A DNA stretch of 64,000 nucleotides from RGIG8748 sp045539515 (GTDB lineage Bacteria > Bacillota > Clostridia > UMGS1810), in contig JAZQFN010000022.1 in NCBI GenBank assembly GCA_045539515.1, positions 62,001 through 126,000 on the forward strand, read 5' to 3'. The position numbers were made by a program, and so were the translations under genes. The notes beneath the pieces are model-generated. The model was not told where the DNA came from and did not search any database. It worked only from the letters and a program-made list of their open reading frames with translations. Within the stretch, counting starts at the first letter, position 1. The number at the start of each line of letters is the position of its first letter. Positions 52,709-60,402 of this stretch are shown here, in pieces.

Positions 52709-53218
52709 ATGGATGACAAAACACTTTCCCTATTGGTTGATGCCGTAACAAGGGATGTGCTGAAAAAACATAATACATCTTCTTTTATAAAAGGATATTC
52801 CAAAAAATACATTTCTTTGGACATAGCAAAAAAGCTTGCTCAAAAGGTTGAAACCGAAGCTTTGAGAATCGGTGTTAAAGCAGTAGTTGCAATATCAAAT
52901 GCTGCTGCAAGACCCGTGCTTATAGAATGTATGGATGACTCTTACATAGCAAGCTATGACGTTGCTCTTAACAAAGCTTATACGTCAGTCGCATTAAAGA
53001 TGCCTACCAAGACTCTTAAAGACCTTACAAAACCCGGTGATTCACTGTATGGTATACAGTATACAAACGGTGGTCAGATAGTTATCTTTGGCGGAGGTGT
53101 TCCCCTCCTTTCCGGCGGTAATATTATCGGAGGACTGGGTGTAAGCGGTGGCAGTGAAGAACAGGATACCTATCTTGCTGACTTTGGTGCCCGTGTATTT
53201 GAGGAGGAATTGTCATAA
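52709..53218 (+). CDS. GlcG/PduO-C (DUF336/HbpS-like) domain protein
   Basis: This 169-aa protein has the GlcG/PduO C-terminal fold, a family that can bind heme or cobalamin-type ligands. Blocks are S-L-D-I-A-K-K-L, G-V-K-A-V-V-A-I-S-N-A, K-A-Y-T-S-V-A-L-K-M-P-T and V-P-L-L-S-G-G-N-I-I-G-G-L-G-V-S-G-G. The first 20 residues form a short helix (D-D-K-T-L-S-L-L-V-D-A-V) that looks like an encapsulation peptide. No adenosyltransferase domain is attached, as expected in a B12-independent locus. It lies between aldolase and ORF X. Confidence 0.85.
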   Translation: MDDKTLSLLVDAVTRDVLKKHNTSSFIKGYSKKYISLDIAKKLAQKVETEALRIGVKAVVAISNAAARPVLIECMDDSYIASYDVALNKAYTSVALKMPTKTLKDLTKPGDSLYGIQYTNGGQIVIFGGGVPLLSGGNIIGGLGVSGGSEEQDTYLADFGARVFEEELS

Positions 53219-53571
53219 TAACTAAGTATACATATCGTGACAATCCAAAAGAAAATGCATTTTTAACTGCAAAAGATGTGTTATCCAACATTATAGTAAC
53301 CGTACCCTGCACAATTAAAGACCAATTTATTTATCATCTTATTGAGTGCGGCGGTTTTCTCGCTTCAAATAAGCAGAGAGACCTTATGTTTAAAGCGGCA
53401 AAAACCACAAAAAGCTTAAGTGCTGCACTGTATGCTATAGGAGCAGTTACTTACGGTTTTAAAAAATTTGTGATATACGAAACCACATCAAATGAAAAAC
53501 ACAAAGACTGTCCTCTGCCATTCGGTGCAGTCGGCATCATTTGTGAAGACAATAAAAAAAGGAGAATAGCT
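53215..53571 (+). CDS. Unrecognised ORF X, open in frame into the alcohol dehydrogenase gene
   Basis: About 119 codons coding for a protein I do not recognise. Codon use looks like its neighbours and the sequence is globular (for example T-V-P-C-T-I-K-D-Q-F, E-C-G-G-F-L-A-S and L-P-F-G-A-V-G-I-I). No ATG/GTG/TTG start sits next to the strong site AGGAGG (53202-53207); the codon at ideal spacing is ATA 53215. An in-frame GTG at 53278 has no binding site. At the 3' end there is no stop before the alcohol dehydrogenase ATG 53572. A T-A7-GG tract at 53554-53562 matters: one A fewer would give a stop TAG at 53567-53569. Alternatives are a natural fusion, slippage, a decaying gene or a sequencing error. 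Confidence 0.45.
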
Positions 53572-54777
53572 ATGGATGTAAATCAGGAACAAATTCAGGC
53601 TATTGTTCAGCAAATACTTGCAGGAATGAACCCGGGTTCTGCTTCTGCTCCAAAAAGCACCTCAGCCGGTAACATTCCCAAAACAAGTCGTGCAGCAATG
53701 CTAACAAAACTTGAGAATTATGAAATCAAAGAGTTTCCTATTCCGGAGCTCGGTGATGATGATATTCTCGTAAAGGTTGAAGGTTGCGGTGTTTGCGGAA
53801 CAGATGCTCACGAATTCAAACGCGATCCATTCGGACTTATTCCTCTTGTTCTCGGTCATGAGGGAACGGGCGAAATTGTCAAAATGGGCAAAAATGTAAA
53901 AAAAGACAGTGCCGGAAAACCACTTAATATCGGCGACAAAATCGTAACATGTATGATTTTTAAGGACAATCCCGATATTACTATGTTCGACTTAAATAAG
54001 CAGAACGTTGGCGGTGCTGATGTATACGGTCTTCTTCCCGATGATGATATACATCTAAACGGATGGTTTGCTGATTATCTCGTTGTAAGAGGCGGTTCCA
54101 CCGTCTTTAATGTAAGTGATTTAAGTCTTGACTTAAGAATACTTATAGAACCTTGTGCCGTTCTCATACACGCAGTAGAAAGAGCCAAAACAACAGGTAT
54201 CTTAAGATTCAACTCAAGAGTTGCCGTTCAGGGATGCGGACCTATTGGTCTTATATGTATTGCTGTATTACGAACAATGGGCATTGAAAACATTGTTGCA
54301 GTAGACGGAAACGAGCAAAGACTTCAATTTGCAAAAGAAATGGGTGCAACCGCATCTGTTAACTTTACACAGTTCAAAGGTCAGGAAGCTCTTGCAGAAG
54401 GCGTTAAAAATGCCTTTGGCGGATATCTTGCCGACTTTGCTTTCCAGTGTACGGGTTCTCCTGTGGCACACAGCAATATTTACAAGTTCATTCGCAACGG
54501 CGGAGGTCTTTGTGAACTTGGATTCTTTATTAACGGTGGCGATGCTACAATTAATCCCCACTTTGATATTTGCTCTAAAGAAATCACAACTGTAGGTTCC
54601 TGGGTATATACCCTTCGCGATTATGCAACAACATTTGATTTCTTAAAGAGAGCTAAGGGTATAGGGTTACCCCTTGAGAAACTTATTACTCACAAATTCC
54701 CGCTTTCACAAATCAACGAAGCCCACAAGACAAACCTTGAAATGAAGGGGCTTAAAATAGCTATTATTAATGAATAA
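53572..54777 (+). CDS. Zinc-dependent alcohol dehydrogenase (MDR) of the microcompartment
   Basis: This 401-aa medium-chain dehydrogenase probably reduces propanal to propanol, or lactaldehyde to propanediol, recycling NADH inside the shell. The catalytic zinc ligands are in G-C-G-V-C-G-T-D-A-H-E and G-H-E-G-T-G-E, and the Rossmann motif is G-C-G-P-I-G-L. The usual four-cysteine structural zinc loop is missing. Residues 1-19 (M-D-V-N-Q-E-Q-I-Q-A-I-V-Q-Q-I-L) form a classical N-terminal encapsulation helix followed by a Ser/Pro/Ala linker. That peptide and its own AAAGGAG site mark ATG 53572 as the start. ORF X reads into it in frame. Confidence 0.9.
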   Translation: MDVNQEQIQAIVQQILAGMNPGSASAPKSTSAGNIPKTSRAAMLTKLENYEIKEFPIPELGDDDILVKVEGCGVCGTDAHEFKRDPFGLIPLVLGHEGTGEIVKMGKNVKKDSAGKPLNIGDKIVTCMIFKDNPDITMFDLNKQNVGGADVYGLLPDDDIHLNGWFADYLVVRGGSTVFNVSDLSLDLRILIEPCAVLIHAVERAKTTGILRFNSRVAVQGCGPIGLICIAVLRTMGIENIVAVDGNEQRLQFAKEMGATASVNFTQFKGQEALAEGVKNAFGGYLADFAFQCTGSPVAHSNIYKFIRNGGGLCELGFFINGGDATINPHFDICSKEITTVGSWVYTLRDYATTFDFLKRAKGIGLPLEKLITHKFPLSQINEAHKTNLEMKGLKIAIINE

Positions 54778-54797
54778 TTTTTTAGGAGGAAATAAAA

Positions 54798-55073
54798 ATG
54801 GCTAAAGAAGCATTAGGAATGATTGAAACAAGAGGTTTAACAGCAGCAGTTGAAGCAGCAGATGCAATGGTTAAGGCAGCAGAAGTTACGTTGGTAGGAA
54901 CAGAAAAGATTGGTTCCGGTCTTGTAACCGTAATGGTAAGAGGCGATGTAGGTGCAGTTAAGGCTGCAACAGAAGCCGGTGCAGCTACAGCTTCCAGACT
55001 CGGAGAACTCATTGCAGTTCATGTAATACCCAGACCCCACGATGACGTGGAAAAGATTCTCCCCAAGTTCTAA
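54798..55073 (+). CDS. BMC-H shell protein (PduA/EutM type)
   Basis: This 91-aa canonical hexameric shell protein carries E-A-L-G-M-I-E-T-R-G-L-T-A-A-V-E-A-A-D and K-I-G-S-G-L-V-T-V-M-V-R-G-D-V-G-A-V-K. The E-K-I-G-S-G-L pore loop and the end H-V-I-P-R-P-H follow PduA-type pores, which conduct polar metabolites such as propanediol. ATG 54798 follows AGGAGGAAATAA. It is followed by a closely related copy, suggesting a tandem duplication. Confidence 0.97.
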   Translation: MAKEALGMIETRGLTAAVEAADAMVKAAEVTLVGTEKIGSGLVTVMVRGDVGAVKAATEAGAATASRLGELIAVHVIPRPHDDVEKILPKF

Positions 55074-55094
55074 TCAATAATTGAGGAAATCAAT

Positions 55095-55448
55095 ATGGCT
55101 ACAAAAACAAGTACTAAAAAAACCACAAAAGCAACTGAAGTTGCAAAACCCGTTAAGGAGGAAAAAAAGATGTCATTAGAAGCATTAGGTATTATTGAAA
55201 CAAGAGGTTTAGTTGCAGCAATTGAAGCTGCAGATGCTATGCTTAAAGCTGCAAATGTTCAGCTTGTAGGCACAGAAAAGATTGGTTCCGGTCTTGTATC
55301 CGTTATGGTAAGAGGCGATGTAGGTGCTGTTAAATCTGCTGTAGAAGCAGGTCAGGCAAATGCATCCAGACTTGGCGAAATCATTGCTACACACGTAATT
55401 CCCAGACCTCACGGTGATGTTGAAAAAATCATCCCCACACTCAAATAA
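55095..55448 (+). CDS. BMC-H shell protein with Lys-rich N-terminal extension and an internal start
   Basis: A 117-aa product: a 25-residue Lys/Thr-rich extension followed by a complete PduA-type BMC domain (E-A-L-G-I-I-E-T-R-G-L-V-A-A-I-E-A-A-D onward) nearly identical to the preceding gene. Two starts are well served: ATG 55095 with GAGGAAAT, and in-frame ATG 55170 with AAGGAGG 8 bases before it, which would give an ordinary 92-aa shell protein. Dual initiation, as for PduB/PduB', is plausible. The extension resembles flexible, charged tails that face outward or interact with cargo. Confidence 0.93.
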   Translation: MATKTSTKKTTKATEVAKPVKEEKKMSLEALGIIETRGLVAAIEAADAMLKAANVQLVGTEKIGSGLVSVMVRGDVGAVKSAVEAGQANASRLGEIIATHVIPRPHGDVEKIIPTLK

Positions 55449-55471
55449 TTAACACTTATTGAGGTGATATT

Positions 55472-55735
55472 GTGATTATAGGAAAAGTTGTAGGCAGCAT
55501 AGTTTCAACAAGAAAAAACGATAATCTGATAGGAAGTAAATTTATGGTGGTTGAGCCCTGCAAAGGCATGGCTCAATCCCGATTTGTTGCAATAGATAAT
55601 GTTGGCGCAGGTATTGGTGAAATCGTTCTTGTTGCCACAGGAAGTGCTGCAAGAATCGGATGCAATATGGAGCATTCACCCATTGATGCCGCCATAGTCG
55701 GTATAGTGGATTCCGGATCAGAATTGGAGTTTTGA
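55472..55735 (+). CDS. BMC-P pentameric vertex protein (EutN/CcmL/PduN type)
   Basis: This 87-aa pentamer capping protein caps polyhedral vertices of the shell. Typical blocks are I-I-G-K-V-V-G-S-I-V-S-T-R-K, G-S-K-F-M-V-V-E-P-C, and V-D-N-V-G-A-G-I-G-E-type I-D-N-V-G-A-G-I-G-E. The end is A-A-I-V-G-I-V-D. The start is GTG 55472 behind GAGGTGATA. Being the only pentamer gene present makes it essential for shell closure. Confidence 0.95.
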   Translation: MIIGKVVGSIVSTRKNDNLIGSKFMVVEPCKGMAQSRFVAIDNVGAGIGEIVLVATGSAARIGCNMEHSPIDAAIVGIVDSGSELEF

Positions 55736-55741
55736 TTTTAA

Positions 55742-57070
55742 ATGGATATTAACACACTTAAACATCAACTTAAAGATGCGGGTATAACCGGTGCCGGTGG
55801 TGCCGGTTTCCCCTCTTATGCAAAACTGAATACTTCTGTTGATACTGTTATTTTAAACTGCGCCGAATGTGAACCTCTTTTAAGGGTTCATCGTCAGCTT
55901 CTTTCCGAGTATGCATACGAAATTTTGTCAACGCTTTCAATTATCTGTTCTGCAGTTGGTGCTAAAGAATTTGCAATAGGCATAAAGGAAGAATATAATT
56001 ATGCTCTTTCGGCATCAAAAGAAGAAATTAAAAACTATTCCAACGGCAGAATTCATATTCTTCATGAGGTGTACCCTGCCGGAGATGAAGATATACTTAC
56101 CTACGAAGTAACCGGCAGAATTGTACCGGCCGGCGGTATTCCATTGGATGTAGGAGTTATAGTATATAATGTTGAAACAGTATTTAACATTTATAATGCA
56201 ATTAAGTTAAATAAAAACGTAACACACAAATATGTTACAGTAACAGGCGAAGTCAATACGCCCAAAACCCTTCGCGTACCTATTGGAACTGCATTTTCAA
56301 GACTTATTGAAGAATGCGGAGGCCTAAAAACGGAAGATGTTGCCCTCATACAAGGAGGACCTATGACCGGCAGAAAAGCATCTTTGAATAATACAGTAAC
56401 TAAAACTACAAATGCGATAATTGTTCTACCCAAAGAACACTATCTGATAAATAAACGAAATCAGAAAATAACCATAAGCATAAAAAGGGCATTAAGTGCC
56501 TGTTGCCAATGCAAAACATGCACCGAACTTTGTCCGAGAAATCTCCTTGGACATCCTATAAGTCCAAGCGATTTTATGCGATGTGTAACATCAAACATTG
56601 CCGACACAAAAGCACTTATAAACACCCAGTACTGTTCTCAGTGCGGTCTTTGTGAAATGTACGCTTGTCCACAGGGATTAAGTCCCGCAATGCTTATTGG
56701 CATATATAAATCTCAATTAAAACCCAACGGCATTAGGTTTGAAAAGCTTTCCGCACCTGAAAAGGTTCGCGAAGAAAGAACATGGCGACAAGTTCCCATG
56801 GCAAGACTTATTGGCCGATTGGATATTGAGAAATACAACATCAACGCTCCCCTTTGCGAGGATGATATAACAGTTAATAAGGTTAAGATTCCTTTATCCC
56901 AATCAATCGGAGCACCATCTGTACCCTGTGTTGCAATTGGTGATAAAGTAAATGTGGGTGATGTAATTGCAAAAGAAGCGACGGATGCGCTTTCTTTGCC
57001 TCTCCACAGTTCTATTTGCGGAACGATAACCGATATTACAGAAAAATTTATTGTAATTTCCAACAAGTAA
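55742..57070 (+). CDS. pduS: PduS/RnfC-like iron-sulfur flavoprotein
   Basis: This 442-aa RnfC-family electron-transfer protein has an N-terminal nucleotide/FMN-binding region (G-I-T-G-A-G-G-A-G-F-P, then N-C-A-E-C-E-P), an SLBB domain, and two [4Fe-4S] motifs near residues 255-310 (C-C-Q-C-K-T-C-T-E-L-C-P and C-S-Q-C-G-L-C-E-M-Y-A-C-P). In Pdu systems PduS moves electrons across the shell with PduT. Here, in a B12-free pathway, it probably connects interior NADH to an external acceptor, possibly reducing the activase cluster; that is inference. ATG 55742 is 6 bases after the BMC-P stop. Confidence 0.92.
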   Translation: MDINTLKHQLKDAGITGAGGAGFPSYAKLNTSVDTVILNCAECEPLLRVHRQLLSEYAYEILSTLSIICSAVGAKEFAIGIKEEYNYALSASKEEIKNYSNGRIHILHEVYPAGDEDILTYEVTGRIVPAGGIPLDVGVIVYNVETVFNIYNAIKLNKNVTHKYVTVTGEVNTPKTLRVPIGTAFSRLIEECGGLKTEDVALIQGGPMTGRKASLNNTVTKTTNAIIVLPKEHYLINKRNQKITISIKRALSACCQCKTCTELCPRNLLGHPISPSDFMRCVTSNIADTKALINTQYCSQCGLCEMYACPQGLSPAMLIGIYKSQLKPNGIRFEKLSAPEKVREERTWRQVPMARLIGRLDIEKYNINAPLCEDDITVNKVKIPLSQSIGAPSVPCVAIGDKVNVGDVIAKEATDALSLPLHSSICGTITDITEKFIVISNK

Positions 57071-57089
57071 TCTGAAAGGACTAACTCTT

Positions 57090-57638
57090 ATGGCAAAAGC
57101 AATAGGAATGGTTGAATATTTTAATGTAACAACCGGTGTTCAGGCAGCTGATATTATGTCTAAAACAGCCAATGTTGAAATTCTTGAAGCAATGACTGTA
57201 TGCCCGGGAAAATACATTGTAATTATATCCGGAGAACTCAGTGCAGTAAAAGCTTCTGTGGATGCTTCGAAAATCAGATTCCCCAACAAGCTTGTTGACA
57301 GCTTTGTTCTGGGAAATCCTCACGAAGATATATTCCCGGCAATATACGGCACTACCGATCCCGGTGAAGTTTCTGCACTTGGAGTGATTGAAACTTTCTC
57401 TGCAGCATCTGCGATTGTTGCTGCAGATATTGCTGCAAAAACAGCTATAGTTAAACTTATTGAGCTCCGTCTTGCAAAAGGTATGAGCGGTAAATCCTAT
57501 CTTTTTATTACCGGAGAAGTTGCTGCAGTAACTGCTGCCATTGAAAAAGCTAAAGATACTATAAAGGATGATGGTATGTATCTTGATAGTGCAGTTATAC
57601 CGCGCCCCGACAAAACACTTTGGAAATCCATTCTTTAA
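57090..57638 (+). CDS. pduT: BMC-T shell protein PduT, with cysteine at the pore
   Basis: This 182-aa tandem-BMC protein consists of two BMC domains (about 1-90 and 93-182) and closely matches PduT. Landmarks are A-I-G-M-V-E-Y, T-V-C38-P-G-K-Y, D-S-F-V-L-G-N-P-H and L-G-V-I-E-T-F-S-A-A. C38 aligns with the cysteine that in PduT trimers holds a [4Fe-4S] cluster in the central pore. The companion PduS gene directly upstream makes an electron conduit likely. ATG 57090 follows GAAAGGAC. Confidence 0.95.
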   Translation: MAKAIGMVEYFNVTTGVQAADIMSKTANVEILEAMTVCPGKYIVIISGELSAVKASVDASKIRFPNKLVDSFVLGNPHEDIFPAIYGTTDPGEVSALGVIETFSAASAIVAADIAAKTAIVKLIELRLAKGMSGKSYLFITGEVAAVTAAIEKAKDTIKDDGMYLDSAVIPRPDKTLWKSIL

Positions 57639-57656
57639 TTGAGAGGACTGACTAAT

Positions 57657-59069
57657 ATGAATAACGAACAATACATAAGTGAAATTGTTGCCAATGTAAT
57701 CAAATCCATAGGTACCGAAAAAAGCTCCCAAGTTCCAAAAACAGCCACACATAAAAAGGGTGTTTTTGCATCAATGTCCGATGCACTTCAAGCTGTAGAC
57801 AAAGCTTACAAACAGCTTAAAAAATATTCTGTAGAACAACGGGAAGAAATGATTAAAAATATCCGTAGACTTACTCTCGAAGAAGCAGAAATTATGGCAA
57901 AAATGGGTGTTGAAGAAACCGGTATGGGAAATGTTGCCGACAAGATTGTCAAGCATCAGTTAGTTGCCAGAAAAACACCCGGTACAGAAGATTTAAAACC
58001 CACTGCAATGACCGGCGATGACGGACTTACTCTTGTGGAAATGGCACCCTATGGTGTTATAGGAAGTATTACTCCTTCTACCAATCCGTCTGAAACCGTA
58101 ATTTGTAATTCTATGGGTATGATAGCAGCCGGAAACGGTGTTGTTTTTAATCCTCACCCCAATGCAAAAAAAATAGCAAATTATGCTGTTGACCTGGTAA
58201 ACAGAGCTGTTCTCGAGGCAGGTGGACCTGAAAATCTGGTTGTTTCCGTAGAAAACCCCACAAAGGAATCCTCCGACGAAATGATGCAATCTTCTATTGT
58301 AAGGATGCTTGTTGCCACAGGAGGTCCCGGTGTTGTTAAAGCTCTCCTTTCCTCTGGAAAGAAAGCAATCGGTGCGGGTGCAGGAAATCCTCCCGTTATC
58401 GTTGATGACACTGCAGACATAAAAAAAGCCGCAAAAGATATTGTAAGCGGTGCAAGTTTTGATAACAACCTTCCCTGCATTGCTGAAAAAGAATGTTTTG
58501 CTTTTGCAAACATTGCAGACCAGCTTATGGCCGAAATGCAGAAACACGGTGCATTTATGGTCAAAGGTGACGATATTCAGAAGCTTATTGACCTGTGTCT
58601 TATAAACAAAGACGGTAAATACTCCATCAATAAAAAATGGGTTGGAAAAGATGCGTATAAGTTCCTTGAAGCAATAGGCATATCTGCCCCAAGCGGAACA
58701 AAGCTTATAATATGTGAAACAGATGCTTCCCACCCCTTTGTTCAGGAAGAACTTATGATGCCAATCCTTGCTATTGTTCGCGTTCCCGATATTGACACAG
58801 CAATAGAAGAAGCATGCAAGGCTGAACACGGCAACAGACATTCGGCACATATTCATTCCAAGAATATTGACCATCTTTCGAGATTTGCAAAAGAAGTTGA
58901 AACAACCATATTTGTAAAGAATGCCCCCTCCTATGCCGGTATAGGTGCAGGGGGAGAAGGTTATACAACCTTTACAATTGCAGGCCCTACAGGCGAAGGC
59001 TTAACCGCCGCACACTCCTTTACCCGAAGCAGAAGATGTGTACTGGTAGACGGTTTCCATATTGTATAA
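57657..59069 (+). CDS. pduP: CoA-acylating aldehyde dehydrogenase (PduP/EutE type)
   Basis: This 470-aa enzyme oxidises propanal to propionyl-CoA with NAD+. The catalytic Cys is C274 (N-N-L-P-C-I-A-E-K-E), preceded by G-A-G-N-P-P-V-I-V-D. Residues 1-18 (N-N-E-Q-Y-I-S-E-I-V-A-N-V-I-K-S) are an N-terminal encapsulation helix with a Lys/Ser linker. ATG 57657 is chosen because that helix starts there; an ATG 18 bases earlier overlaps the previous stop. NADH from this step is consumed by the alcohol dehydrogenase, giving redox balance inside the shell. Confidence 0.95.
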   Translation: MNNEQYISEIVANVIKSIGTEKSSQVPKTATHKKGVFASMSDALQAVDKAYKQLKKYSVEQREEMIKNIRRLTLEEAEIMAKMGVEETGMGNVADKIVKHQLVARKTPGTEDLKPTAMTGDDGLTLVEMAPYGVIGSITPSTNPSETVICNSMGMIAAGNGVVFNPHPNAKKIANYAVDLVNRAVLEAGGPENLVVSVENPTKESSDEMMQSSIVRMLVATGGPGVVKALLSSGKKAIGAGAGNPPVIVDDTADIKKAAKDIVSGASFDNNLPCIAEKECFAFANIADQLMAEMQKHGAFMVKGDDIQKLIDLCLINKDGKYSINKKWVGKDAYKFLEAIGISAPSGTKLIICETDASHPFVQEELMMPILAIVRVPDIDTAIEEACKAEHGNRHSAHIHSKNIDHLSRFAKEVETTIFVKNAPSYAGIGAGGEGYTTFTIAGPTGEGLTAAHSFTRSRRCVLVDGFHIV

Positions 59070-59096
59070 AACATTAAGAAAGAACGGTTAAATCAT

Positions 59097-59750
59097 ATGA
59101 ATGCATTAGGATTAATTGAGGTTTACAGTTTTACAACAGCATTATACGTAGCGGATTTAATGGCAAAAGCTGCTGATGTTAAGGTTATAGCCTTTGACAG
59201 AAACAGACCCTTTGCTCCCGACGCTCCTGCTCCTCTTATTATGATTGTTAAAGTTGAAGGAAGCGTAGCTGCAGTTAAGGCTGCCATTGATGCTGCGTCG
59301 GACTATGCCAAATCCAAAAACAGATACATTGTATCACACATAATAGCACGTCCTGATGAAAGCACAGAAAAAATGGCTTATCTTATGGACATAAACAAGG
59401 ATAAATTTAATAAAAAATTTCCAAAAACCATGAAAAATGCTGAAGCCCCAACCCAACCTTTCGGTAAAGCAATCGGCATACTGGAAATTTCCGGTTTCAC
59501 AGCTTCTGTAGTTGCTCTTGATGCTATGTGCAAAGCTGCAGAGGTACATCTTCTTCACAAGGAAGAAAGACTTGGCGGAAAACTTGTTACCTTGGTTGTT
59601 GCAGGCAGTGTATCTGCTGTAAAAGCTTCCGTTGAACATGGAAAAGCCATTGCATCACCGGTTGGTGAGGTTTTCGGAACAGAAATCATACCAAGTCCCC
59701 ACCCCGAACTACTGAAATTCTTTGATTTGGATATTATCAAGGAGAACTAA
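59097..59750 (+). CDS. BMC-T shell protein (second tandem type)
   Basis: This 217-aa protein has two BMC domains joined by a Lys-rich linker (about residues 105-122): A-L-G-L-I-E-V-Y-S-F-T-T-A-L-Y-V-A-D in the first and A-I-G-I-L-E-I-S-G-F-T-A-S-V-V-A-L-D in the second. The first domain has an acidic/Pro-rich pore loop (F-A-P-D-A-P-A-P). No pore cysteine equivalent to PduT is seen. It probably forms a pseudohexameric trimer facet; whether its pore gates larger metabolites (CoA, NAD) is unknown. It is flanked by the aldehyde dehydrogenase and PduL. Confidence 0.93.
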   Translation: MNALGLIEVYSFTTALYVADLMAKAADVKVIAFDRNRPFAPDAPAPLIMIVKVEGSVAAVKAAIDAASDYAKSKNRYIVSHIIARPDESTEKMAYLMDINKDKFNKKFPKTMKNAEAPTQPFGKAIGILEISGFTASVVALDAMCKAAEVHLLHKEERLGGKLVTLVVAGSVSAVKASVEHGKAIASPVGEVFGTEIIPSPHPELLKFFDLDIIKEN

Positions 59751-59753
59751 ACA

Positions 59754-60389
59754 ATGTATGATATTAACAAAATTGAAAAAGCAGTAACCAAGATATTAAA
59801 AGAATACAAACAAGATAAAAACAACGAGATTAAAATAGGGGTATCACAAAGACATATTCATCTTTCAAGAGAAGATTTGGATACTTTATTCGGAAAAGGA
59901 TATGAACTTACCAAAAAGAAAGTTCTTATGGGTAGAGAATATGCTGCCGAAGAATGTGTAACTCTTGTTGGTCCTTCCCTTAAATCAATAGAAAAAGTAC
60001 GTGTACTTGGTCCTGTGAGAAAAAATACTCAGGTCGAAATTTCAAAAACCGACACCTTTGTACTTAAAGTAAGCCCTCCGGTAAGACCTTCCGGCGAAGT
60101 CGAGGGTTCAGAAAAACTTGTAATTGTGGGTCCTAAAGGCACTGTATACCTTAAGCAAGGTGTAATAATTGCAAACAGGCATATACATCTTACACCGGAT
60201 TATGCGCTCCGTCACGGTATAAAAGACGGCGACTATGTTGATGTAATGGTAGAAAGTGTTAAGCCAACCAAATTCTACGACGTACAGGTTCGTGTACGTG
60301 ATGACTTCAATGTTGAAATGCACATTGATACAGATGATGCAAACTCTGCCGGAATCAAAAACGGAGATATGGTAAAGATTATAAAATAA
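59754..60389 (+). CDS. pduL: Phosphate propanoyltransferase PduL
   Basis: This 211-aa zinc phosphotransacylase converts propionyl-CoA and phosphate to propionyl-phosphate and CoA, regenerating CoA inside the shell; an acetate-kinase-type enzyme outside would then make ATP. Two zinc-site blocks are visible: G-V-S-Q-R-H-I-H-L-S (about residue 30) and I-A-N-R-H-I-H-L-T-P (about 143). Residues 1-20 (Y-D-I-N-K-I-E-K-A-V-T-K-I-L-K) act as encapsulation helix. ATG 59754 follows AAGGAGAAC. It overlaps no gene and is followed by the DeoR regulator after 13 bases. Confidence 0.96.
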   Translation: MYDINKIEKAVTKILKEYKQDKNNEIKIGVSQRHIHLSREDLDTLFGKGYELTKKKVLMGREYAAEECVTLVGPSLKSIEKVRVLGPVRKNTQVEISKTDTFVLKVSPPVRPSGEVEGSEKLVIVGPKGTVYLKQGVIIANRHIHLTPDYALRHGIKDGDYVDVMVESVKPTKFYDVQVRVRDDFNVEMHIDTDDANSAGIKNGDMVKIIK

Positions 60390-60402
60390 TGAGGTGAACT
60401 TA

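Noticed and set aside
53278..54777. Single 499-aa dehydrogenase starting at GTG 53278
   Set aside because: GTG 53278 has no binding site, while ATG 53572 has one and begins with an encapsulation helix. The upstream part is treated as separate ORF X, although fusion remains possible.
54798..55448. The two BMC-H genes as an assembly duplication
   Set aside because: They share much sequence but differ at many synonymous and amino-acid positions and in the N-terminal extension, so they are diverged paralogues.
57081..57752. 223-codon minus-strand open frame
   Set aside because: Antisense to pduT with repetitive Cys/Asn/Tyr composition typical of shadows; no start signal.
57993..58874. 293-codon minus-strand open frame
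   Set aside because: It is antisense to the clearly real aldehyde dehydrogenase, very Cys/Phe/Asn-rich, with no ribosome binding site; a shadow of the codon bias opposite.
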